Source: an uncultured Bacteroidota bacterium (GTDB lineage: Bacteria; Bacteroidota; Bacteroidia; Chitinophagales; Chitinophagaceae). Taken from it: 42,222 nucleotides of DNA. Position 1 is the first letter of the stretch; each line of letters starts with the position of its first letter. Location of the stretch: contig CAIYLW010000076.1 in the NCBI GenBank assembly GCA_903927185.1, forward strand, positions 1-42,222, read 5' to 3'. The notes under the pieces are model-generated. The model saw nothing but the letters and a program-made list of their open reading frames with translations, ran no database searches and was not told where the DNA came from. Positions 34,875 to 42,222 of the stretch are shown piece by piece. A program made the position numbers and the translations under genes.

Positions 34875-34906
34875 GAATCCCCCGACTTTGGGGGATTCTT
34901 TTTTTT
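34875..34906 (+). terminator. Terminator after lon
   Basis: GAATCCCCC at 34875-34883 pairs with GGGGGATTC at 34890-34898 around a 6-base loop and is followed by eight T. Confidence 0.95.
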
Positions 34907-34954
34907 GAAAGATGGATTCTTCTTTCTACTTAGATTTGAAAGAGAATAGACAAT

Positions 34955-35983
34955 ATGAAACGTATTATATTTTTGCTTTTGTTGTTCGCGGCATATGATG
35001 CCGAATCTCAGACGCTTGGAGGTAATGCTGTATTCAATTTTCTATCACAGCCCAACACTGCACAATTAGCTGCTCTAGGTTCAATTAATGTGAGTAGTAT
35101 TAGTAATGATGTTGGGTTGGCATTCTCGAATCCCTCTCTTTTACGCGATTCAATGCATCAACAAATTTCTAGTTCGTTTTATAGTTTTGCAGAGGGCGTA
35201 AAACAATACGGTTTTCATACGGCTTTACATTTAAATAACATCCAATCTAACTTAGGGATAGGCGTACAATTTCTTGATTACGGAACTATTACCCAGACAG
35301 ATGCATCGGGTAATATATTAGGTAATTTCAGGCCATCGGATTATGTAGTACAACTGATGTATTCAAAATCGTATAAAGAGAATTGGTGGGTTGGAGTTAC
35401 CTCTAAATTCATTAATTCTAATTATGGAATGTATAGGTCTAGCGGACTAGCTTTCGATGTTGGTCTTGCTTATTATGAGAAAGATAATCAACTACAGGTT
35501 TCGATAGTTGCTAAAAATATGGGAACGCAACTTAAATCCTATAATGGTTCTGGTACAAAAGAGGAACTTCCATTTGATTTACAGGCAGGTGTTACTAAGC
35601 GCTTATTAAATGCCCCTTTACAATTTTCTATAACTGCACACCACTTACATAGATTTGATGTTTTTTATAATGATACTTTATTTAATGTTCAGGAAGGGGA
35701 TACCAGATTTGGAGCTAATAATACTTTCCAGAAACTAATGGCACATTTAGTTTTCTCTACAGATATATTTTTAAGTAATCAATTTCAAATTACCGCAGCA
35801 TTGAATTTAATGAGAAGGCAAAGTTTAAACGCATATAATATTACTAATGGTCTTAATGGTTTTAGCTTAGGATTTGGTGTGTTGCTAAACAAATTACAAA
35901 TCCGTTATGCTACTGGATTCTATCAACAGAATCTTTTTCATCAAGTTTCTTTAAATTTTAATTTAAAAGGAGATCCCCTTTAA
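34955..35983 (+). CDS. porQ: PorQ-like type IX secretion system protein
   Basis: A 342-residue outer-membrane protein with a signal peptide (1-19, cut near AESQ). The start of the mature protein, TLGGNAVFNFLSQPNTAQLAALG, followed by NDVGLAFSNPSLL, is the recognisable N-terminus of PorQ in Bacteroidota. The remainder is a beta barrel rich in alternating aromatic residues, ending in LFHQVSLNFNLKGDPL. In Porphyromonas, PorQ works with PorU, PorV and PorZ in attaching secreted proteins to the cell surface. TAGATTTG at 34931-34938 is a perfect -7 box, but no -33 element lies at the right distance. No other type IX genes are nearby. Confidence 0.85.
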   Translation: MKRIIFLLLLFAAYDAESQTLGGNAVFNFLSQPNTAQLAALGSINVSSISNDVGLAFSNPSLLRDSMHQQISSSFYSFAEGVKQYGFHTALHLNNIQSNLGIGVQFLDYGTITQTDASGNILGNFRPSDYVVQLMYSKSYKENWWVGVTSKFINSNYGMYRSSGLAFDVGLAYYEKDNQLQVSIVAKNMGTQLKSYNGSGTKEELPFDLQAGVTKRLLNAPLQFSITAHHLHRFDVFYNDTLFNVQEGDTRFGANNTFQKLMAHLVFSTDIFLSNQFQITAALNLMRRQSLNAYNITNGLNGFSLGFGVLLNKLQIRYATGFYQQNLFHQVSLNFNLKGDPL

Positions 35984-36519
35984 TTGTTTAATGGGCTTTC
36001 TTGTATAGCCTTATCCATTATATAATGATGGTGATCAACATGATTAATTGTGAAATAGAGCATTTCTCTGAATGTGATTTTTCCTAACAATGGATGTGGA
36101 AGTAAGCACTTATCTAAATCTTCTTCTGAAAAATGCTCGATACCTGTATTGATTTTTTCAATAATTGAAAGCAGTTCTTTCAGCAAAGCATCTTTTTTGT
36201 CGAAACCAATTTTGGGAGGAATAAAGCTTCCAGTGGCTTTTGCACCCTCAGCTAACTTTGTTTCATATTTCGTTACCAGTTCTTCAAAACTCATAGATGA
36301 TCTATTGGCTTTACCAAATTTTAACTTTAAAGCAAAGCGCGGTAATCTTACTGCTAATATCAATGGTTTTGTTGAACGTATAATATGATCAAGTTGCTGT
36401 CCGGCTGACCATTTTTCGGGCAAGGCATATAAATATTCTGACTCGGTCAAAATATTTATATAATTTGAAAAACGCTGATGGTTCTCCGTCATAGCCTGAA
36501 TCAAATCATATTTGTTCAT
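35980..36519 (-). CDS. DinB-like four-helix protein
   Basis: A 179-residue soluble protein of the DinB/YfiT-like metalloprotein superfamily. The metal-binding histidines are in the expected places: His45 in SAGQQLDHIIRS and the C-terminal INHVDHHHYIM (His160 and His164). Members include thiol-dependent transferases such as bacillithiol-related enzymes, but the present protein cannot be assigned to one reaction. It is the last gene of a minus-strand run after the RluD-type and FkbM genes (23-base gap). Its stop codon overlaps that of porQ, so the two converge without a terminator. Confidence 0.85.
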   Translation of the reverse strand: MNKYDLIQAMTENHQRFSNYINILTESEYLYALPEKWSAGQQLDHIIRSTKPLILAVRLPRFALKLKFGKANRSSMSFEELVTKYETKLAEGAKATGSFIPPKIGFDKKDALLKELLSIIEKINTGIEHFSEEDLDKCLLPHPLLGKITFREMLYFTINHVDHHHYIMDKAIQESPLNN

Positions 36520-36542
36520 AGCAATTGTTTAATTTATGTAAG

Positions 36543-37295
36543 TTAAGATTTAATGGGAATACTTATTGGTGCTGCTAAAAAGAAAAATTCCTTACCAGTT
36601 TCGTAATAGTTTTCAAATTCTAAAAAAGGTAATTCATTTTTTGTTTTCAGCCAGCCTTTAAGAGTATAAATGCTGTACCCAAATTCTTGAGTAAATAATT
36701 GATAAATGGTGGAAGCATTGAAACCATAAAGATCGCCTCCCACTTTGCCACATTCGAATAGTATCAATGGGTTACTTCTCTTGATTGTTTTTGTGGCACC
36801 TTTTAATACATTCCACTCGCCACCTTCTACATCAATTTTTATTAAATGAATATTATCATCTTCCTTGATAATATTATCTAGAAAATCTGTAGCTACACTA
36901 ATATTTTTTTCTTGATGAAAGCTAGGGTAGGGCCTTTTTTTCAAGCCACTTAATGCGTGGTTTGTTATTACTAAATTAAAAGAACTAACAGATTTTTGAT
37001 CGCTCAACGCAACCGGAAATATCATTGCTTGCTGAGAATATTTTATTTTCAATTTATCATAAAGACTAGGGATAGGTTCAAATGCATAATGAATCGCATG
37101 AGGAGCCGTTTTTGTAATCCATTCAAGAATCTTTCCTTCATTCGCCCCAATGTCGATGCATATAGAATCCTGTGAACAAATAGCTTCAATGATTTCTTTT
37201 GTATAAATGTCGTAAACCTCATTTTTGCTAAAAGCAAATGGTAAGATTGATTGCAGCTTTTTTGCTATTTTTTTTATGAAAGTGGGCAATTGCAA
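36543..37295 (-). CDS. FkbM-family methyltransferase, TTG start abutting rluD-type stop
   Basis: A 250-residue SAM-dependent methyltransferase. The Rossmann motif CIDIGANEG lies at residues 46-54, followed by acidic strand-end residues (HYAFEPIP) and the typical FkbM stretch LIKIDVEGGEWNVLKG, then LFECGK. Substrates of the family are often sugar or polyketide hydroxyls; none can be named here. No ATG exists in the frame before the conserved core. TTG at 37295 comes directly after the TAA of the upstream pseudouridine synthase, in the same reading frame, so expression must rely on reinitiation or readthrough. A TTG two codons later is an alternative. Confidence 0.85.
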   Translation of the reverse strand: MQLPTFIKKIAKKLQSILPFAFSKNEVYDIYTKEIIEAICSQDSICIDIGANEGKILEWITKTAPHAIHYAFEPIPSLYDKLKIKYSQQAMIFPVALSDQKSVSSFNLVITNHALSGLKKRPYPSFHQEKNISVATDFLDNIIKEDDNIHLIKIDVEGGEWNVLKGATKTIKRSNPLILFECGKVGGDLYGFNASTIYQLFTQEFGYSIYTLKGWLKTKNELPFLEFENYYETGKEFFFLAAPISIPIKS

Positions 37296-38345
37296 TTAAG
37301 CGTTGTTTTTATTTCCAAGATAATTTCTCCATTTTTCAATAGCGCCTTTCATATCTGCGGGTATTTCAGATTCAAAGAATATTTCTTTTCCCGTAGTTGG
37401 ATGAATAAAGCCCAAAGTCTTTGCATGTAAGGCACACCTATTACAAATCTCAAAACAATTTTCAACGAATTGTTTATACCTGGTATAAATGGTGCCCTTC
37501 AATATACGGTCACCCCCATATTCAAAGTCGTTAAAAAGCGTATGCCCAATATGTTTCATGTGCACTCTAATTTGGTGGGTTCTACCTGTTTCAAGAATGC
37601 ATTCTACAAGTGTTACATAATTAAATCTTTCTAAAACTCTATAATGTGTTATAGCATGCTTCCCGGTTTCCCCTTCAGGATAAACATCAAACATTTTTCG
37701 ATATTGCTTATGACGCGCTATATGGCCAACTATGGTGCCTTCATCTTGTTCAACATTTCCCCAAACCAATGCCATATATTTTCTTGAAACGGTATGATTG
37801 AAGAATTGTTTAGCTAATGCCGCAGCCGCTTCTCCTGTCTTAGCTAAAACAATCAGACCTGTTGTGTTTTTATCAATTCGATGAACTAACCCAAAACGAG
37901 GAAGCTTGTCTTCATCTAAATGGGGGTTTTGTTGTAACAAATAATAAGCAACACCATTTAGTAATGTCCCAGTATAATTGCCTACACCTGGGTGCACTAC
38001 CATATTAGCAGTTTTATTAATTACCATAAGAGCCTCATCTTCGTAAACGATATTTAAAGGAATATTCTCTGGCTTGAGCTCAGTATGCTCTGGATTTATA
38101 TAGCTTAGAAATACGATTTCATCTCCTGGTCTTACTTTGTAGTTAGACTTTACAGTTTTCCCGTTAACTGTTAAAAAGCCGGCTTCTATACCATTCTGAA
38201 CTTTATTTCGAGTGGCACCTTCAAGATGCATTTTGGCAAATTTGTCAATCCTTAATGGCACTTGACCTTTATCAACTTTAAAGGCTTTACGTTCATATAG
38301 ATCTTCTGAACCTTCGTCAGATACAATGTCAATCTCATGTTCCAT
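37296..38345 (-). CDS. RluA/RluD-family 23S rRNA pseudouridine synthase
   Basis: A 349-residue RNA-modifying enzyme. The N-terminal S4 domain (about 29-80, LRIDKFAKMHLEGATRNKVQ then VRPGDEI) and the catalytic domain with VHRIDKNTTGLIVLAKT (catalytic Asp158) and GRTHQIRVHMKHIGH are complete. The S4 domain plus length points to the RluD type that modifies helix 69 of 23S rRNA, though RluC-like specificity cannot be excluded. The ATG at 38345 follows a TATTTTTG on the minus strand (38358-38351), a perfect -7 box, but no matching -33 element is present. It leads the operon with the FkbM methyltransferase and DinB proteins. Confidence 0.92.
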   Translation of the reverse strand: MEHEIDIVSDEGSEDLYERKAFKVDKGQVPLRIDKFAKMHLEGATRNKVQNGIEAGFLTVNGKTVKSNYKVRPGDEIVFLSYINPEHTELKPENIPLNIVYEDEALMVINKTANMVVHPGVGNYTGTLLNGVAYYLLQQNPHLDEDKLPRFGLVHRIDKNTTGLIVLAKTGEAAAALAKQFFNHTVSRKYMALVWGNVEQDEGTIVGHIARHKQYRKMFDVYPEGETGKHAITHYRVLERFNYVTLVECILETGRTHQIRVHMKHIGHTLFNDFEYGGDRILKGTIYTRYKQFVENCFEICNRCALHAKTLGFIHPTTGKEIFFESEIPADMKGAIEKWRNYLGNKNNA

Positions 38346-38430
38346 GCTGCAAAAATACTATTGTTAAGGGAGATCTACGATTCTTGCTATTGGGTAAGAT
38401 AATTTGTGACTAATTCTGTAATTTCACCAT

Positions 38431-39144
38431 ATGCAACAGCAAGTGTCTTTTAAAGATTTGGGCAATATGCGATACAAAGAAACCTGGGATTACCAAGAGT
38501 CTTTGCTAAAGGATAATGCAGATCTTAAAGCATTGTTCAGAAAAACAGGACTAACCCCAGACGCCATTCCTACCAACAATTATTTGCTTTATGTAGAACA
38601 TCCCCCAGTGTATACGCTAGGTAAAAGTGGAAAAGCTGATCATCTCTTAATTAATGAAGAAACCCTAACAAAAAGAGGTATTGATTTTTTTCACATCAAT
38701 AGAGGCGGAGATATAACTTTTCATGGTCCTGGTCAGTTAGTTGGATATCCCATTTTAGATTTGGAAAAATTTAAACCAGATTTAGGTTGGTATCTAAGAA
38801 GTTTAGAAGAAGTTATTATTTTAACGATGGCTGAATATGGATTAATCGGAGATAGAAGTCCTGGTGAAACTGGTGTTTGGTTAGACCCACTTAATCCTGG
38901 TAAAGAACGAAAAATCTGTGCCATGGGAATCAAATCTAGCAGATGGATCACTATGCATGGCTTTGCACTTAATGTGAATACTGATTTAAATTACTTTCAT
39001 GACATAGTTCCCTGTGGTATTCAGGGAAAACAAGTTACTTCTTTGCAAAAAGAGTTGGGCAAATTAGTGCCAATGGATGAAGTAAAATATTTAGTAAAGA
39101 AAAATTTTGAACGGGTATTCGATTGCGCATTTTTTTCGGAATAA
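38431..39144 (+). CDS. lipB: Octanoyltransferase LipB
   Basis: A 237-residue enzyme that moves octanoate from acyl carrier protein to lipoyl domains, the first step of lipoate synthesis. The signatures are present: RGGDITFHGPGQLVGYPI (91-108), KICAMGIK with the active-site Lys161, HGFALNVNTDLNYF, and VPCGIQGKQVTSL with the nucleophile Cys195. The Lys-Cys spacing of 34 residues equals that of the E. coli enzyme. The ATG at 38431 is divergent from the pseudouridine synthase. No lipA is in the window. It converges with the small secreted-protein gene with a 16-base gap. Confidence 0.96.
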   Translation: MQQQVSFKDLGNMRYKETWDYQESLLKDNADLKALFRKTGLTPDAIPTNNYLLYVEHPPVYTLGKSGKADHLLINEETLTKRGIDFFHINRGGDITFHGPGQLVGYPILDLEKFKPDLGWYLRSLEEVIILTMAEYGLIGDRSPGETGVWLDPLNPGKERKICAMGIKSSRWITMHGFALNVNTDLNYFHDIVPCGIQGKQVTSLQKELGKLVPMDEVKYLVKKNFERVFDCAFFSE

Positions 39145-39160
39145 CTCTATCAACTTTTAC

Positions 39161-39805
39161 TTAATTGCCCTTCAAATAAATTTTATTTTTTTCTACTAAA
39201 TCCCCGTTCTTATATAGTTCAAATTGGAACAATCCAATGTGTATGAAATTGGATTTATCTAAAATAGAATTATCTGTTACTACTTTATTTATTTGAAAAA
39301 TCTCTTTCCCATTTTCATCCTGAAATACTACCCTATAAATGTTTTCTGAAGTATTATTTAATAAGATTTGAACATTTCCATTACTATTTGTAAAAATAAA
39401 ATGAGAGGCTTCCCAATTTGGCATTGGATTAATAGAGGAAGCTTTAATGTGGGCAATATCTTTTTCTAGTGTACTATGTATTTTAGAAAAATTAATATCT
39501 CCATTCTTAAGTGTATATTGGATTCTATAAAAGGTATTTTTATTTTTTGGCGATTTATTATCTGTAAAACTGTTCTCGAAGAGATTGGGTTTTTTAGCTT
39601 CAACTATTGTTTTGAAATTTTTATGATCACTAGATCTTTGCACGGATAATTTGGAGCAGTTCTTAAAGGGGTTATGCCAGCTGATGAGAACATTACCCTT
39701 ATTGATAAGTTTTAATTTAAATTCAGGTAAAATATCTTGAGCAACACACGGGTTACTTAAAAGAAAGCTACTGAAAATGAAAAGGGTTACAATATTAAGT
39801 TTCAT
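39161..39805 (-). CDS. Small secreted protein, Fn3-like plus possible sorting-domain tail
   Basis: A 214-residue protein starting at the ATG at 39805 (MKLNIVTLFIFSSFLL; a TTG at 39814 is a less likely start). A signal peptide ends near CVAQ. Residues about 25-100 show a fibronectin-III-like pattern (VLISWHNP, KLSVQRSSDHKNFKTI, NTFYRIQY). The last 80 residues resemble a weak type IX C-terminal sorting fold: NPMPNWEASHF, YRVVFQDENGKEIF, then a short Gly-Phe hairpin and a Lys-rich end (KNKIYLKGN). A PorQ homologue is 3 kb away. The function is unknown and the domain calls are visual only. It lies 18 bases downstream of the PLP enzyme on the same strand. Confidence 0.65.
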   Translation of the reverse strand: MKLNIVTLFIFSSFLLSNPCVAQDILPEFKLKLINKGNVLISWHNPFKNCSKLSVQRSSDHKNFKTIVEAKKPNLFENSFTDNKSPKNKNTFYRIQYTLKNGDINFSKIHSTLEKDIAHIKASSINPMPNWEASHFIFTNSNGNVQILLNNTSENIYRVVFQDENGKEIFQINKVVTDNSILDKSNFIHIGLFQFELYKNGDLVEKNKIYLKGN

Positions 39806-39832
39806 GGGGTACAAATATATTTAATGGTGCTA

Positions 39833-40750
39833 TTAAAATGGCAAACTCTTTTCAGGTAAAGATTTATTACCCTGCAACCCTCCGCTATGAATCACTAGAA
39901 TTTTATCTCCAGTGTTAAAATATTTTTTTTGTAACTGATCGCTGACTGCAAAAAAAAGTTTGCTTGTATAAACTAGATCAGTTGGAATAGACTCATTATA
40001 CCAAAAATCGCCCATAAAATGAAGTAACTCGGATGGATGTTTTGCAAAGCCCCCAAAGTGATAGTCGTGCATTAAAATAAGCTTTCTATGATTTTCAGTA
40101 AAAGTTAGTTTAAGAATTTCTGACTCTAAACTTAAATTGTTTTTCTGCGAACTGATTCCGATAACAGTTTGATGAGCCATACTGCCATTTAAAAGCCCCG
40201 CAATCATTGTGCCTGATCCAACTGCTGCAATGATATGCGTATATTCTTGTAAGGGAACAGTATTCAAAATGCTAGCTGCACCTTGGGCTCCTAAAATTCC
40301 ATATCCGCCTTCTGGTATCCAATAGCGATATGGCAAGTCATTACTTGCAATGATGTCAGTTTTATTTTTATAATCATTTCTACTTAAGAAACATAACTGC
40401 ATACCATAAGAAACAGCCTCTTGTAAAGTATGAGTTAAAGGAAAAGTCATTTCTCCACGAATGAATGCAACACTTCTCATATTGCGTTCATTACAAGCAC
40501 AAGCAGTTGCTACAATATGATTACTATATGCACCGCCGAAAGTGGCAATCTCCTTGAAGCTTGCATTAATAGCTTCTTCCAAATAAAATCGAAGCTTATA
40601 CCATTTATTTCCACTAATAATAGGATGAATAAGATCAAGCCTTAAAACATTAATAGTTACTTTTTGTTCCTTCCCTAAATGAAGGTGTTGAATTCTTGCC
40701 AGGTTGGTATTTATTTGCACTTTAACTGAGTTGAATTTAAAGATTATCAA
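39833..40750 (-). CDS. PLP-dependent D-cysteine desulfhydrase / ACC deaminase-like enzyme
   Basis: About 305 residues of the tryptophan-synthase-beta fold. LIHPIISGNKWYKLRF contains the PLP-linked lysine (SGNKxxKL), and FGGAYSNHIVATACACN, EGGYGILGAQGA and AAVGSGTMIAGLLNG bind the cofactor phosphate and substrate, as in D-cysteine desulfhydrase and 1-aminocyclopropane-1-carboxylate deaminase. Which substrate is used cannot be told. There is no ATG before the core. TTG at 40750 and GTG at 40720 are the candidate starts, and the latter matches the usual family N-terminus better. It is divergent from the nucleotidyltransferase, 32 bases apart, so promoters must overlap the 5' ends. Confidence 0.85.
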   Translation of the reverse strand: MIIFKFNSVKVQINTNLARIQHLHLGKEQKVTINVLRLDLIHPIISGNKWYKLRFYLEEAINASFKEIATFGGAYSNHIVATACACNERNMRSVAFIRGEMTFPLTHTLQEAVSYGMQLCFLSRNDYKNKTDIIASNDLPYRYWIPEGGYGILGAQGAASILNTVPLQEYTHIIAAVGSGTMIAGLLNGSMAHQTVIGISSQKNNLSLESEILKLTFTENHRKLILMHDYHFGGFAKHPSELLHFMGDFWYNESIPTDLVYTSKLFFAVSDQLQKKYFNTGDKILVIHSGGLQGNKSLPEKSLPF

Positions 40751-40782
40751 GTAACTTTAGATTACCAAATTTTATATATTTT

Positions 40783-41691
40783 ATGAAACCTACTCTAGTA
40801 ATATTAGCCGCTGGAATGGCCAGTCGCTATGGTAGTCAAAAGCAAACTCAATCGTTTGGTCCCAGTGGCGAAACTATCATGGATTATTCAATTTACGATG
40901 CAATAAAAGCCGGATTTGAAAAAGTAGTATTTATTATCAGAGAGGATTTTGCCGAAAACTTCAAGGCGATTTTCGAACCAAAGCTTGCTGGCAAGATCAA
41001 AACTGATTATGTATATCAGCATTTAAAAGCTTTTGTGGGTGATAGAGAAATCCCATCAGATCGTACCAAACCATGGGGAACAGCTCATGCAGTTCTTTGC
41101 TGTAAGAGTAAAGTAAACGAGCCTTTTGCTGTAATTAATGCGGATGATTATTATGGAACGGACTCTTTTGTAAAAGCCTTCAATTTTTTAGTGAATCAAT
41201 GTAATGAACAAACCTATAGTATCATTGGATACGAGTTGAAGAAAACGCTGAGCGATTTTGGAAGTGTTAGCCGTGGTGTTTGTGCTGTAGATAGTAATCA
41301 CAACTTAACCGACATTAATGAGCGCACTAGTATATTCAGAAATGAGAAAGGAATCATTACCTATAAAGATGAGACAGGCTTACATGAGGTAGGGGAAGAC
41401 AGTTTGGTGAGTATGAATTTTTTATGCTTCGCACCAGGCTATATAGATTTTTGTGAAAAACAATTTGGTGAGTTCTTGAATAATGAAAATAATTTGAAAA
41501 ATATTAAATCTGAATTCTTTATACCGGTTGTAACCGGACAGTTTATGAAGTCTGGTAAGGGCATTGTAAAAGTTGTTCCAACTTCTGCACAATGGTTTGG
41601 AGTAACATATAAAGAAGATGCGCCTCATGTTCAGGCAAGCATTAATAAATTAGTTGCTGATGGAATTTATCCCGATAATTTATGGGCGTAA
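40783..41691 (+). CDS. Sugar-phosphate nucleotidyltransferase family protein
   Basis: A 302-residue protein with the nucleotidyltransferase start LVILAAGMASRYG followed by QKQTQSFGPSGETIMDYSIYDAI, where the AAG-x4-R-x-G pattern and a lysine bind the NTP. VINADDYYGTDSF holds the metal-binding Asp. Such enzymes form NDP-sugars from sugar phosphates for cell-surface polymers. It differs from RmlA or GalU by its own consensus, so the sugar is unassigned. TTG at 40731-40733 and TAACTTTA at 40752-40759 (18-base spacing) form a possible promoter. A strong terminator follows. Confidence 0.85.
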   Translation: MKPTLVILAAGMASRYGSQKQTQSFGPSGETIMDYSIYDAIKAGFEKVVFIIREDFAENFKAIFEPKLAGKIKTDYVYQHLKAFVGDREIPSDRTKPWGTAHAVLCCKSKVNEPFAVINADDYYGTDSFVKAFNFLVNQCNEQTYSIIGYELKKTLSDFGSVSRGVCAVDSNHNLTDINERTSIFRNEKGIITYKDETGLHEVGEDSLVSMNFLCFAPGYIDFCEKQFGEFLNNENNLKNIKSEFFIPVVTGQFMKSGKGIVKVVPTSAQWFGVTYKEDAPHVQASINKLVADGIYPDNLWA

Positions 41692-41706
41692 AAACGAAGC
41701 TAATTT

Positions 41707-41737
41707 AAAAAGGAGAACGGTTGTTCTCCTTTTTTTT
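41707..41737 (+). terminator. Terminator after the nucleotidyltransferase
   Basis: AAAAAGGAGAAC at 41707-41718 pairs with GTTCTCCTTTTT at 41723-41734 around GGTT, with T continuing to 41737. Confidence 0.93.
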
Positions 41738-41741
41738 ACCC

Positions 41742-41777
41742 AAAAAAATAACCCTACCTATAAGGGAAGGGTTATTT
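41742..41777 (-). terminator. Terminator of the minus-strand protease gene
   Basis: AAATAACCCT (41746-41755) and AGGGTTATTT (41768-41777) form a 10-bp stem. Read on the minus strand it is followed by seven T, and it lies 20 bases after the stop of the protease fragment. Confidence 0.85.
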
Positions 41778-41796
41778 ATATTAAAATCAACTGTAA

Positions 41797-42222
41797 TTAT
41801 TTTTTACTGAAAGCTTTCACATTAAACACACAATCTGCCACTTTACCAATTTGTTGTTTACGTTGTAATCCCTTCAAATTTGAGTGAGTTGGGATTTTAA
41901 TATTTTCTAATAATGTATCGTTTTCTTTTGCTTCATTAACGCATTCGTAAATATTTTTCGATTTTACAGCAAAAGCAACTCCATCAGCCTGAGCCTGCCG
42001 TGTACTTAACACGCCAATAACCTCTCCATTATTATTCAAAACTGGTCCACCAGAATTGCCTGGGTTTGCACTAATTTGAATTTGGTAGCTTAAAGAATCA
42101 CCATTGAACCCCGTTTTTGATGCCAGATATCCAACGCCATAAACAATGTCGTTACGAGGATAGCCTAGAGTAAAAATTTCGTCTCCAAGATCAGCGTTTG
42201 ATTTGCCAATACTATAAGGCAA
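41797..42222 (-). CDS. Trypsin-like serine protease, C-terminal part (cut by window end)
   Basis: This 5'-truncated frame runs off the right edge of the window. The visible 141 residues contain the second half of a chymotrypsin/HtrA fold: GDEIFTLGYPRND, QIQISANPGNSGGPVLNNNGEVIGVLS with the nucleophilic Ser, and GVAFAVKS, the usual end of a trypsin-2 (PF13365) domain. About 50 residues without a PDZ domain follow, ending in a basic FSKK. It differs from the DegP protein, which has two PDZ domains. The His and Asp of the triad and any signal or fused domain lie outside the window. Confidence 0.85.
   Translation of the reverse strand: MPYSIGKSNADLGDEIFTLGYPRNDIVYGVGYLASKTGFNGDSLSYQIQISANPGNSGGPVLNNNGEVIGVLSTRQAQADGVAFAVKSKNIYECVNEAKENDTLLENIKIPTHSNLKGLQRKQQIGKVADCVFNVKAFSKK

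Noticed and set aside
41654..41887. 77-codon plus-strand frame after the nucleotidyltransferase
   Set aside because: It runs through two terminator hairpins and into the antisense of the protease gene.

Overview
The window looks like chromosomal DNA of a Bacteroidota bacterium, most likely of the family Chitinophagaceae (an inference from gene content, not a search). The DNA is AT-rich. Several genes have a Bacteroidota-type promoter (TTTG or TTG, 19-20 bases, then TAnnTTTG). Shine-Dalgarno sequences are mostly weak. Characteristic families include a PorQ-like type IX secretion protein, a TonB-dependent receptor, a TamB-like protein, PASTA and head-GIN domain proteins, and an M14 peptidase / PIG-L / sodium symporter cluster. 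I see no insertion sequence, prophage, CRISPR array or rRNA. The region reads as core chromosome rather than a mobile island.

Layout. 1-4019: an outer-membrane barrel protein with its own terminator, then a + strand run of glucokinase, type II dehydroquinase (aroQ) and a membrane glycosyltransferase. 4020-10655 (-): a very large TamB-like protein with no ATG start, and gamma-glutamyltranspeptidase. 10780-17898 (+): an apparent operon of secreted M14 carboxypeptidase, secreted PIG-L deacetylase, two overlapping micro-proteins of 50 and 39 residues, and a sodium:solute symporter. 17882-22194: an APC permease (-), a GH13 enzyme (+) and DegP/HtrA (-). 22378-24001: a LuxC-type acyl-CoA reductase (-) divergent from a 2[4Fe-4S] ferredoxin (+), then a free-standing small RNA candidate with its own promoter, three hairpins and a terminator. 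24022-26237 (+): ddl, a PASTA protein and a rhodanese. 26317-28703 (-): a TonB-dependent receptor under a TPP riboswitch, so probably a thiamine-related importer. 28749-34855 (+): a head-GIN protein, initiator tRNA-fMet, the GTPases Era and Der, a tiny repeat-rich lipoprotein, and Lon. 34955-42222: PorQ-like protein (+), an rluD-type / FkbM methyltransferase / DinB operon (-), lipB (+), a small secreted protein (-), a PLP-dependent desulfhydrase/deaminase homologue (-), a sugar nucleotidyltransferase (+), and the C-terminal part of a second trypsin-like protease (-) cut by the window end.

Taken together, the genes cover envelope biogenesis and quality control (TamB, DegP, Lon, PorQ, ddl, PASTA), ribosome and tRNA functions (Era, Der, RluD-like, fMet tRNA), cofactor supply (LipB, TPP-controlled receptor) and peptide or amino-sugar scavenging (Ggt, M14, PIG-L, symporter, APC). 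I found no obviously new multi-gene system. The least explained elements are the small RNA candidate at 23855-23953, the two micro-membrane proteins at 15900-16171, the 61-residue lipoprotein at 32057-32242, and the in-frame zero-gap junction between the pseudouridine synthase and the FkbM methyltransferase at 37295/37296.
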